A DNA stretch of 64,000 bases from Dermatemys mawii. Lineage: Eukaryota > Chordata > Testudines > Dermatemydidae. A program made the position numbers and the translations under genes. The DNA is taken from contig ML677476.1 in NCBI GenBank assembly GCA_007922305.1, forward strand, positions 253,675-317,674, in the 5' to 3' direction. Numbering within the stretch: the stretch's first letter is position 1; each line of letters opens with the position of its first letter. Positions 55,110 through 64,000 of this stretch are shown here, piece after piece. The notes below the pieces were generated by a model. That model made no database searches and was not told where the DNA came from. It saw only the letters and a list, made by a program, of their open reading frames with translations.

Positions 55110-56819
55110 TCCTGGTTGAGAGAAGTGCTCAGTCTTGACCTGCCCGTGCTTCAGGGCTCCAGTCATGAGCCCCTGAGAGAGTTGACAGTTTGGCGTTTAG
55201 TTCTGAACTTCCAACCTTGGACCACTCCCTGTCTCTCATAGGTTGTTTCCTTTGTCTTTGGGGATTTCTCTTTGCAGCTTAACACCTGGCACAAGGGAGA
55301 ATGTCCCTGAGACTTCCATACTTAGTCTTAACAGGACGATATATACCTCATTACAGTGCCGAACCCTAATTTGTTTCAGGTACAAGCAGTAGTAGTTGAC
55401 TTCTGGCTTTTCCCAAACAAATTGTGCCCATAGGGATGCTATTTTGTTGTTTGTTTTTCACAGCAGAGCACCATGGCTTGCCAATAGCAGCAGGATCAGG
55501 TTGCAATACCAGTGATGGCCAACTTGGGACTGCCCTCTAGTCTCTGCACTGCCATCCAGTCTCCGCACAGGACTCATTTGTCTCTCTTTGGCCAACCTTG
55601 CCGGCAGGCAGGCTACCGCAATCACATCTGTCTTCACTGGGATTGTCCACTTTTGTTACTAATTTGCTTGTGACAAAGACTGGGGTGTAGGAGAGAGAAA
55701 TTTAGAAGCTAGTAAATTCCATAAGTGCGCTTGGTAGATACTTAACATTTTGCTATACAATGATCATCTTCCATCACCCTCAGGAGCGATTTTTTTCCCC
55801 CAAATACTATGACATAGCCCTAGCAGTGTTACAGTTAAACAAGAAGGAGAGGTGTATATTTGCATCCTTATGAGCTAAGAAAATTTATCACAGTACCTGG
55901 TCTCTCTTCCATTAAAGATGCACTGATTTAATCAGGGAAGGGAAACAATACCACGCAACTATGGTGATCCATCACAGAATGGTAACTAATTCCTAGCTCT
56001 GAGTATCAGGCTTAAAGGAGGTCAGTAACATTAGCTTTGAGGCACAAAACAGGAAGGTGATTCAGGGCAGGAACTAGAATCCAGGTCTCCTGAGTGCCAG
56101 CCCACTGCACTGTCCACTAGGCCACACACCCTTGGCAAACACAGTTCAGACTGAAACTTGTTGGCACACAATCTTCAATAATAAACAATTCTGTCATAAT
56201 CAAAACTGTCTCTGAACAATTCTCAAAGAGTTACAGTGGAGGTTTTTACATAAGTGAGGCAAATTTGATTTAAATACACACCAGAAAGGGGATGTAATTA
56301 ATTGTTTGCTACAAATGATTTGCTCAGCTCTGCTTTTTACTTACTGGAAAACCTAAGCAGTAAAACTTTATCCTGTACAGGTATTGTTTTCATCCTATTA
56401 ACAGGGAAAAATGGCTGCCCCTAAACCATAGACAACTCTGTTTTCAAGTCTAGTCTTACAAACAATGGTGGGTCTCCATTAATTGTAACACAGAAGATAA
56501 ACATGTCCTTGTGTCCTGAGGTTAAAATATATCACCCTCGATCTTGTAGAAATTTGCCTGCTGAGGGATGATTTATAAATCATTCAGTAACAGATGATGT
56601 TATAACTAAAGCAGTCGGAGTTTTGAAATACCTACCTCAGATTAGACTTGTGTTTATTTCAAAAAAAGCTGTGATCTAGCTTGGATTTTTGGCAGACTCA
56701 ACATGAACTACTGTAAATCAAAGCTTTTTTTGAAAATCAAACTTGGAATGCTTCCAATCTCAATTGAAACACACACACATACACATTTGATGTGTTTTGG
56801 ACTTCTATTGTTTAAAATC

Positions 56820-56844
56820 TTTTTTTTTTTTTTTTTTTTTTTTT
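56820..56844. repeat. T25 homopolymer
   Basis: Uninterrupted T run. No retroposed body was recognised on either side. Confidence 0.95.
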
Positions 56845-57789
56845 CTCCTCACTAACCCTGCTTGGACTTGTTCATAGCAATCAGTGCCATGAAGAGCTAA
56901 TGAAACTGCAAATACTTTTATGGCTTTGGGTTTTTTTTTTTTGTTAAAGGCATTTTTCTCCTTAAAATATTTTTTAAATAAACAAATCAGAAAAAGAAAA
57001 AAAAATTGTACTCTTCCAGTCTAGCTTAAGTAGGATTAATACTATAAATGCAATAAGTAGCTAATCCCAGACAAAAACGATGGCAGAAAAGAGAGCAATT
57101 GGACAGCAATTAAAGTGAAGGAAGTTACTCAAGGGGAGGTTTTATGCTTTTCCTTCTCTCCCAACCCCTTGAGATTTTATTAGCAAATTTATTTATGATT
57201 AACACCTACTCGACATGAATAAGCCTCATAAATATGGCCCAATAAAAACCCAATTAAATATGCAGCCTAAGTAGTTTAGTAATTTGAGATTAAATAATTC
57301 TGTTCACTTGGCAATTTATTTTTTTTAGTGGATGTCAGTTCTAGTAAGGGATATATAAATGCAACTGTTTTGTTTTTACAAACAAGTTAATGTAATTCGG
57401 CTTCAATCTGCTACTATAGATTACTAGTACAGTAAATCAGCTTTGCCATGTGCTCAACATTCTTATGCCTTTTTGGGGGAGATCCTCCACTATCATAAAC
57501 TGTTAATAGGCCTATGGTCACTTACACAGACTGTGGAACTGCTCCTTTATAGTCAGGACATCATCCTATGTCCCTGTCACATCAAAAACACTACCCCTCA
57601 GCCTGCCAAGACCCAAATGTAGGGTGTGATGTGTGGGAAAGACCCTGCACTGAGAGACCCAAAGGAAACTTAAAATGCCATGGGATTCATCCCATTAGTG
57701 TAAATAACTCTACTTTCTTGGGTCTTTATTTCCAGTGTAAATAATTTCGTATGTAAACTATGGGCTTGATGTACAAATTAATGGGAGTG

Positions 57790-57865
57790 GGTCCCTGATT
57801 TTTGTTTGCAGATCAGACAAGATGATCACAGTGGTTCCTTCTGACCTTAGTATCTAGGCATTTTC
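57790..57865 (+). mobile_element. CR1 LINE 3' terminus, minimal fragment
   Basis: CAGATCAGACAAGATGATCA and CAGTGGTTCCTTCTGACCTT is the last CR1 block, as at 13620-13660. Only the terminus is present. Confidence 0.6.
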
Positions 57866-58019
57866 AACATTCAAATTGAATTAACAAGTCTGGTTTTAGT
57901 ACCTGTGAGGGGGAACAATAACTCCTACAATGCATATCTCTTCACCAAATAGTTGAAGCTGAACGTGACTCTTAAATACTAATTTTTACTGAGTTCCTTT
58001 ATTTAATAATGGCATAGAG
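57866..58019. other. Short non-coding spacer
   Basis: Unclassified sequence between two CR1 fragments. Confidence 0.35.
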
Positions 58020-58872
58020 AGTACACTGATAAAGTTTGTGGACGATACCAAGCTGCGAGGGGTTGCAAGTGCTCTGGAGGATGATTAAAATTCAAAATGA
58101 TCTGGAAAAACTGGAGAAGTGGTCTGAAGTAAATAGGATGAAATTCAATAAGGACAAATGCAAAGTACTCCACTTAGAAAGGAATAATCAGTTGCACACA
58201 TACAAAATAGGAAGGAGTACTGCAGAAAGGGATCTGAGGATTATAATGGATCAGAAGCTAAACATGAGTCAACAGTGTAACACTACTGCAAAAAAAACCA
58301 CAATTCTGGGTTGTATTAGCAGGAGTATTGTAAGCAAGAACAAGAAGTAATTCTTCTGCTCTACTCTGCACTGATTAGACATCAACTGGAGTGTTGTGTC
58401 CAGTTCTGGGCACCACATTTCTGGAAAGATGTGGAAGAAGTCCACAGAAGAGCAAGAAAAATTATTAAAGATTTAGAAAACATGACCTATTAGAGAAGAT
58501 TGAAAAAAATTGTTTGTTTAGTCTGGAGAAGAAAAGATGAGAGGAGACATAATAGCTTTCAAGTGCATAAAAGGTGGTTACAAGGAGGAGGGAGAAAAAT
58601 TGTTCTTAACCTCTGAAGTTAGGACAAGAAGCAATTGGCTTAAATTGCAGCCAGGGCAGTTTAGGTTGGATATTAGGAAAAACTTCCTATCAGGGTGGTT
58701 AAGCAGTGGAAAAAATTGCCTAAGGAGGTGGTGGAATCTCCATTACTGGGGATTTTTAAGAGCAGATTAGACAAACTCCTGTCAGGAATGGTCTACTTAG
58801 TCCTGTCCTGAGTGCAGGGGACTGGACTATATGACCTCTCGAGATCCCTTCCAGTTCTATGATTCTATACTA
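58020..58872 (+). mobile_element. CR1 LINE, 3' 850 bp
   Basis: Starts just inside the polymerase palm (IKFVDDTKLRGVASALEDD) and continues IQNDLEKLEKWSEVNRMKFN, then KDKCKVLHLERNNQLHTYKI and MDQKLNMSQQCNTTAKKTT. A frameshift follows. Next come the RLKKIVCLVWRR-type C-terminus and the 3' UTR block ATGACCTCTCGAGATCCCTT, ending TTCTATGATTCTATA. It is 5'-truncated at codon level within ORF2, the usual outcome of incomplete CR1 reverse transcription. Confidence 0.85.
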
Positions 58873-59209
58873 TTTGTTATAAAGGTTGCAACTTGTCCTT
58901 TTATTTTTCTTGGCTGGCTCCAATTATCTGCAATGAACAGATTACAGGTTTATTAACATAAATCAATCAGTGTGTCTGTCTATTTGTGTTCTTGTTTGTT
59001 ATTGACCAGAAAGACTTCTAGCCTCCATAGAATTCCCATGCAAGAGAAAGGACAGCAGCACTGCACCTTCAGGATAAGGAATAAAGAATCTGGTAAATCA
59101 TTCTCATTGTATGTTAGCCCCAATCCGCAACATACTGGCCACCATAAAATCCTTCTTCCCCATCACCCAAATAGATGAGCTCCTTGGTTTTCTGATACCT
59201 CATGCTGGA
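58873..59209. other. Non-coding stretch
   Basis: Nothing recognised between the CR1 terminus and the L2-type LINE. Confidence 0.35.
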
Positions 59210-59881
59210 TGAAGAGAGAGTGCTGGATTTTTGAGCACTGATGGCAAGAAACCGATTGAAACATCAAGGATTTCTTAGATACTATGCTGAGGCCATATCA
59301 CAGACTAGGAGAGTCTTCCTGTGAATCTCCATTGCAACTTTCCAATCCTTCCTCAAGGAGCTATCCATTTATCAATTTTGATTCTGAATGGAACACTAAG
59401 CACTGCAAAGAACTACCATCCTACTTTGCTGAAGAGATTCCATACATTTGGAAAGGCTTCTCAAACAGCATGGATAGGAAGCTAATATCCTAGACTTGGC
59501 ACAATATGAATTCAGCTCAGGACACGGGTGGAAAGAGCTTTGTGTCCTTGCTGGATGATCTCCTGCTGTCAGTGGATGGTGGATACGCATCCATTCTCAA
59601 CCTTCTGGACCTCTCTGTATCTTTCAATATTATCCAGGAGATAGTGCTGTCCAATTGGACAAAGTTGGCAGCAATCCAGGGGAATGTGCTAAAATGGTTT
59701 GAAACCTTGCTGGAGGGATACACACAAACTGTAGAGATGGCAAATTGTACCTCCATCACTAGTCGTCCTCCTCCCTTTATGGGGCTCCACAAGGAACAGT
59801 TCTCTTGTCAATCCTACTCAATAACATCTGCATGCAGCCGTTAGGTGAACTGGTCAGACTATGAACTCTAGTGCCAACAAC

Positions 59882-60366
59882 AGGCACTTGATGGTGGGTC
59901 TGCCTGGTGGGTCTTGCTCACATACTCAGCGTTTAACTAACTGCCATAAATGGAGATGAGAGAGAAATTTCCCCCAGGTCAGCTTGGCAGAGACCCTGGG
60001 GATTTTTACCTTCATCTGCAGCATGGGACACACGTAGGGTGACTAGAGAGCAAGCGTGAAAAATCGGGATAGGGAGTTGGGGGTAATAGAAGCCTATATA
60101 AGAAACACCCAAAAATCAGGACTGTCCCTATATAATTGGGACATCTGGTCACTCTAGGCACAGGTCACTTGCATGTTGAAACTAGTGTAAATGGTGAATT
60201 TTCTGAAATGTGAAGTCTTTAACCCATGATTTGAGGACTTCAGAAGCTCAGCCAGAGACAAGGGGTCTATTACAGGAGCGGGTAGGTGAGGTTCTTTGGT
60301 CTACAATGTGCTGGAGATCAGACTAGACGATCACAATGGTCCCTTGGGACCTTCAAGTCTGAGTCT
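59882..60366 (+). mobile_element. CR1 LINE 3' end inserted in the L2-type LINE
   Basis: GGTGGGTCTTGCTCACATAC, TTGGCAGAGACCCTGGGGAT, GTCACTTGCATGTTGAAACT, ACCCATGATTTGAGGACTTC and GATCAGACTAGACGATCACA are CR1 3' blocks, parallel to those at 13250-13660. It ends CAAGTCTGAGTC. It is itself interrupted at 60035-60156 by a small MITE. A target duplication could not be fixed because the L2 sequence at the junction has lost a few bases. Confidence 0.8.
60035..60156. mobile_element. 122-bp MITE nested in the CR1
   Basis: Begins TAGGGTGACTAGAGAGCAAG and ends GACATCTGGTCACTCTA, with inverted ends like the copy at 14525-14645. The CR1 words GGGACAC and GCACAGGTCACTTGC are separated by it, showing the order of insertion. 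Confidence 0.8.
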
Positions 60367-61235
60367 ACGATACACAGCTCTACCTCCTCTTCACTACACA
60401 CAGCAACACCTTTACCACCACGATGGCCCTGTGCTTGCATGAGATCAGCTCATGGATGAAGAGCAGCTGGTTGAAGCTGAACCCAAGCAGGACGAAGTTG
60501 AGTCTTCTGGGCTGATGGAGAGCACTTGTAAAAGTTTTCAGCCCCACACACAATTGGTCGATTTAGTCCACAGTTTAGGAGTGCTCCTAGATTCCTCACT
60601 GATGCTGAACTCTCGTGTAGGAGAAACTACAAGGAACACTTTCCACCCTCTCGGTTGGCTTTTAAAAACCCATTGCACCCTGGAGGAGGATGACATGACC
60701 ACGACTACACAAGCCTTTGTCATTTCCCATGTGGACTACAATCATGTAATGGACTTGAGCACAAAACTATCAGCTCCTAAGAAACTCCAGCTAGTACTGA
60801 ACACCACAGCACATCTCCCCAGCAATGCAGGCTACCACAAGTACATCAGACCTGTCCTGTGCTCTATTGCTTCCCATGGATTATTGAGTCAAGTTCTAGG
60901 TTTGATGCTTACCCCGAGTCCAGGCCATTGAATGCCTTAAAGGTATCTAAAAGATCCCCTAAAGCTCTGGGATGAAGACCCTGTGCTCCTCACCACTTTT
61001 CTGGCACAGTGGAACTTTTTACAAGAAGGATGAAGCTAATCTGGCAGGAGACAGAACTTTCTTAGAGGCTGGGTCGAGTTTGTGGAATGAACTCCCCCAT
61101 GGCCATCACAATCCTCACCACCTTTTGCTGTCAGCGAATGTCTGGAATATATTGTTAGGAGTGCTGTGTATGACACCTTTCCCCTCCCCCACCCCCGACA
61201 CAAAATGAAATGAGATGAATAAATGAGATCCTCTA

Positions 61236-61626
61236 GATGGAAGACTAGTGACTATCAGAGCATACTCCTCTTGAGCTAGGCTTAGATGATTGGCTTTGGT
61301 GAGCACCTAAATCTCTGAATGTTTCTCTCTAAAATTATGCAGGAAATTTCATGAGAACCTGCTTTTTCAACAGACTAGCAGTAGTTTCTGCTTTTGGCCG
61401 TGTGGTAAATATGTCAAGAATAGCCTTTCCTGCAGTATTTTATTAACACCTATGCCAGTCTTGGGCAGACACAAGAATGAATGTAGAGGGGAAAAGTTAA
61501 CCAATATTTAACTCCAGGAATCCTATCCAGGTCCAGTCTGATTTTACTGAAGAACCAGCTTTACCCCAATTTTCCTGTGCTTAGGGAACACACTCTCCCT
61601 TTCTCGAGTTAAGTACTTTACATTGT
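61236..61626. other. Non-coding stretch
   Basis: Nothing recognised between the L2 tail and the inverted repeat pair. Confidence 0.35.
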
Positions 61627-61812
61627 TGTTGTAGCCACGTTGGTCCCAGGATATTAGAGAGACAAGGTGGGTAAGGTAATATCTTTTTTTGGAGCGACTT
61701 CTGTGGGTGAGATAGACAAGCTTTCGAGCTACACAGAGCTGAAGGAGAGCCTTTCTCTTTCACCTACAGAAGTTGGTCCAATAAAAGATATTACCTCACT
61801 CGACTTCTCTAC
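61627..61812. mobile_element. Head-to-head pair of a Penelope-like/foldback repeat
   Basis: The left part (61627-61760, antisense) has GTAGCCACGTTGGTCCCAGG, GAGAGACAAGGTGGGTAAGG and AAGCTTTCGAGCTACACAGA. The right part (61748-61812, sense) has TTCACCTACAGAAGTTGGTC and CAATAAAAGATATTACCTCA. The right part is the reverse complement of 61654-61711 at roughly three bases in four, so the region can form one long hairpin. On the minus strand AGCTCTGTGTAGCTCGAAAG keeps a stem-plus-GAAA element. The preceding CUGANGA-type box is not intact in this copy. Family assignment is tentative. Confidence 0.45.
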
Positions 61813-63037
61813 TTTATAGTGAGGCATTTGGCATTCATATTTGTCCTAATAAACTTCTAGGAAAACAAGAATGTCCTGGTGGAATAGCAATTTCATGTAA
61901 TTGTCTTTAATTTCTTTATGTCAACTTTAAAAAACTATGTCCATCTACTGTTCTGGGTTCATGCACAGTGTTTGGAAAACTGCATGATAACTAAAGCTAG
62001 TTAAAAGAAATTAGTGGGAAGGGGAGAATGTGGATTTTTTTAAAAAAATCCAAAAAGATGTTAACATTTCTAAATTAATAAAAATGTTGGTCCACTCTAT
62101 TATTTTTAATAAAGTAAGTAATTAAAAGGTTTCCTATTCTTCCCCTCCCCCCATTTCAACATTTTTTTTTACACTTTGAAATTGTCAAAATCAACTAGCT
62201 CTAATGATAGTTCACAGTGACAATATCCAAATGAAAACTCTTCTGCCCTCCTTCCCCGATGAAGAAAAGCCTCTTGTGATGACATCATTCTGTCCACTTA
62301 TCCCACCCTGCTTGAAAAAGCCTGGGAGTCTTATAGTCAACAAATTGCCGTCTCCTGCTTCCTTCCCTTGCCCTTCTCATTATTCCTTTGATGAAGTACC
62401 ATTTACATCATTTATTAGAACATTACAAAAGTTGTGGGTAAAGAATTAGAACAAGACAACTCCAAATAACAATTCCCATTTGTGGATACAAACCATCTTA
62501 AATGCCATTATATATTTTGATGATTTTATAGCCTGTGGGTAATGGTACTATCGCTTACAATGTATATGTTTTAATAAGTCAATTATAAATCCAATGTATG
62601 CTTCAAATCTCACAACAGTAACTGCTTAATAAATGGGGCATTTTTTAAATCTTATCCTCAAAACAGAGTTAATGTGCCATTCCTCTAATTTATAATCAAA
62701 GTACTAAACAAAATTCAGCGTAACAGTTATAGCGTATCTAAGGAGTTTCATATCATTAACTTCCCCCACCTGAAGGCAAACCTGTTTTTTCTAACTGCAA
62801 TAATAATTTTAATATGTATATGATTGTGTGTATGTATATAGTGATTTCACACACACACATCCCTACATCTGTTTGTAGGGAATACATGATGCTCTGGTAT
62901 GGCATAAATGTTTTATCAGGATGTGTTTGGGATGTCCATATTATTCCAGCATAAAGAAGTCACAAGTGAGTTATGCATGTGATAAACTCCTCGAGAATGA
63001 GTACCATGCAGCCATCTGGCATATCAAACTGTCAGAG
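61813..63037. other. Gene-free stretch
   Basis: AT-rich, with an (AC)n tract near 62847-62860 and T runs near 62035 and 62163. No exon or repeat family was recognised. Confidence 0.4.
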
Positions 63038-63292
63038 GTATGACTGCAGCCCGGGTAAGGAGGCCCGTGCTAGCTGCAGTCTAGTGAGCATGGCTAAAAA
63101 TAGCAGTGAAGATCTGGCAGCATGGACCGTGGCATAGGCTGGGAATGCGAATACATACTCAGAGTCCTGGGCGGTACAAGCCCACCTAGGTGCTGAAGCC
63201 TGCATCACTGCGTCTTCACTGCTATTTTTAGCCATGCAAGCTGGTTTAAAGCTAGAATGGGAATGTCTACCTGAGCTGCAGTGTAGACATAC
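63038..63292. mobile_element. Foldback DNA transposon with near-perfect internal arms
   Basis: The ends GTATGACTGCAGCCCGGGTA and GTATGTCTACACTGCAGCTC (reverse complement of the right end) are imperfect inverted repeats. Internal arms 63089-63112 and 63212-63235 (core GGCTAAAAATAGCAGTGAAG) are complementary with only one or two mismatches. A minus-strand frame of 121 codons across it is an accident of the repeat. The GTCTACAC-type end resembles the other MITEs here. Confidence 0.6.
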
Positions 63293-64000
63293 AGTATGAA
63301 CATATGCTGTGGCAGAAGTGTTTGAGAGTTTAAAAAACTTTTCTTGAGATTTTTTTCCCATCATTCCACTGGAAAACCCAGGTGCCTTCATTACCATTTG
63401 TCTAAGTGTACAGAGCTCACAAAGAGCCTGAAAATGGCCTAAAATAGTGTTCTTCTATTTAAATGAGTCACTACTTTGCATCCAGTGTATCAAGCCCTTC
63501 TAGGGCTATAGGTGAATGTTGGGTCCAGTTTGGAAGCTGATGTCCTTTTCATTAATATGAACTTCCTGTTTATAGACCTGCATGAACCTATTTGGCTTTA
63601 AAATGGTGATCAGTTATGTGTAGAAAAACTGTTACTGAGCCAGCTCTGAATCTGGATTTTGCATAGGGGTAGTAAAGGAGGAGAAAATTGGGGAAGAGGG
63701 AGGAAACATTTCTTTGGCAGATTCATTAAAGAAAATAATTGCATCTGTTGGCATCTTCTCAAGGGCTGGAAGAGCTGGAATGTGTTCTGGGGAGATGAGC
63801 GAGCACAGGTCACATGAAAAGTGCAAAGTAATATATTTATTTTATGGCTTTGCAATTATCTCATGGGCATCATCTCCAGATACCTAATATATGTAAACTT
63901 GACCAAGGCTAGGACTCTGAATTGGTCCTGCAAGCCGTCCATTCCTCTCTGCACTGAAATTTGTGGTACTGAGCTGGTGGGTGAGGTGAATTGCTCGAAG
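63293..64000. other. Gene-free stretch to window end
   Basis: No exon, RNA gene or repeat was recognised. Two overlapping minus-strand frames (63610-63855) have low-complexity translation. Confidence 0.35.

Larger units (their letters stand above)
54721..57789. other. Gene-free stretch with scattered relics
   Basis: No exon was recognised. There is a MIR-like 3' part at 56040-56135 (AGAATCCAGGTCTCCTGAGT, CACTGTCCACTAGGCCACAC) and a T25 tract at 56820-56844. The 54829-55119 interval is more GC-rich and holds a ZNF143-like motif (separate entry). Confidence 0.4.
59210..61235 (+). pseudogene. L2-clade LINE reverse transcriptase pseudogene, split by CR1
   Basis: The sense translation gives LNLLDLSVSFNIIQ (usual LLDLSAAFDTIDH), GNVLKWFETLLEG, then GAPQGTVLLSILLNNICMQPLGELV (59780-59855). 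This is the LINE reverse transcriptase motif GVPQGSVLSPxLFxxYxxPLG of the L2 clade, distinct from CR1. The catalytic YADD region is broken by an inserted CR1 (59882-60366). On the far side reading resumes as YDTQLYLLFTTHS then SSWMKSSWLKLNPSRTKLSL. The two sides join as QQ-YDTQLY, so the residues AD of YADD are missing at the insertion site. Downstream, VDLVHSLGVLLDSSLMLNS, TQAFVISHVDYNHV, KLQLVLNTTAHL, RTFLEAGSSLWNELP and the tail GAGATGAATAAATGAGATCC complete the element. Stops and frameshifts are present. The 5' limit is approximate. Confidence 0.75.

Noticed and set aside
59882..60366. Exact target-site duplication for the CR1 within the L2-type LINE
   Set aside because: The L2 sequence at the junction has lost bases (AD of YADD), so no duplication could be demonstrated.
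63032..63397. 121-codon minus-strand frame
   Set aside because: It lies across a foldback DNA transposon. The translation follows the inverted arms and has no domain.

Overview
The window looks like non-coding vertebrate DNA, most likely from a turtle (probably a cryptodire). The reasons are many 5'-truncated CR1 LINEs with the turtle-style 3' end, a tRNA-derived SINE of the Cry type with a CR1-like tail (53892-54088), CORE/MIR-like SINEs, numerous short inverted-repeat DNA transposons whose ends read GTCTACAC, and Penelope-like fragments. I recognise no host exon, rRNA, genuine tRNA or CRISPR array. Species and chromosome cannot be read from the sequence. A 400-base assembly gap lies at 20987-21386.

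Region by region. 532-2921 holds an anonymous mobile-element gene on the minus strand. It is a 564-codon frame broken by only two nonsense codons, and it has a candidate promoter and a cluster of TGATGNAA motifs upstream. 3.3-13.7 kb carries CR1 pieces, an 8966-9270 hAT element with target duplications and several foldback elements. 14.0-15.7 kb is a dense pile-up of DNA transposons, with a Penelope-type fragment nested in one of them. 19-21 kb has two opposed CR1 fragments and a perfect 198-bp palindrome that runs into the gap. 26.3-27.4 kb is a decayed PIF/Harbinger transposase. 28.4-32.8 kb holds Penelope-type fragments, an inverted pair of LINE ends and a 1.6-kb antisense CR1. 36.0 kb is a complete foldback element with a 3-bp target duplication. 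42-49 kb is mainly SINE relics plus a rearranged Penelope-like insertion (45340-45815). 49.6-52.9 kb is a Harbinger 5' fragment interrupted by a hAT element, then another hAT element and an antisense CR1. 53.9-58.9 kb has the Cry SINE and two CR1 copies. 59.2-61.2 kb is an L2-type LINE split by a CR1 that is itself split by a small DNA transposon. 61.6 kb and 63.0 kb carry inverted-repeat elements.

Nothing here forms an operon or pathway. The elements relate to one another as autonomous and dependent parasites: Harbinger transposases with GTCTACAC-ended MITEs, and CR1 with the Cry SINE. They also record a layered insertion history. The items most worth a second look are the nearly intact anonymous element gene with its motif cluster, the hammerhead-like core in the Penelope-type repeats, and the perfect palindrome at the gap.
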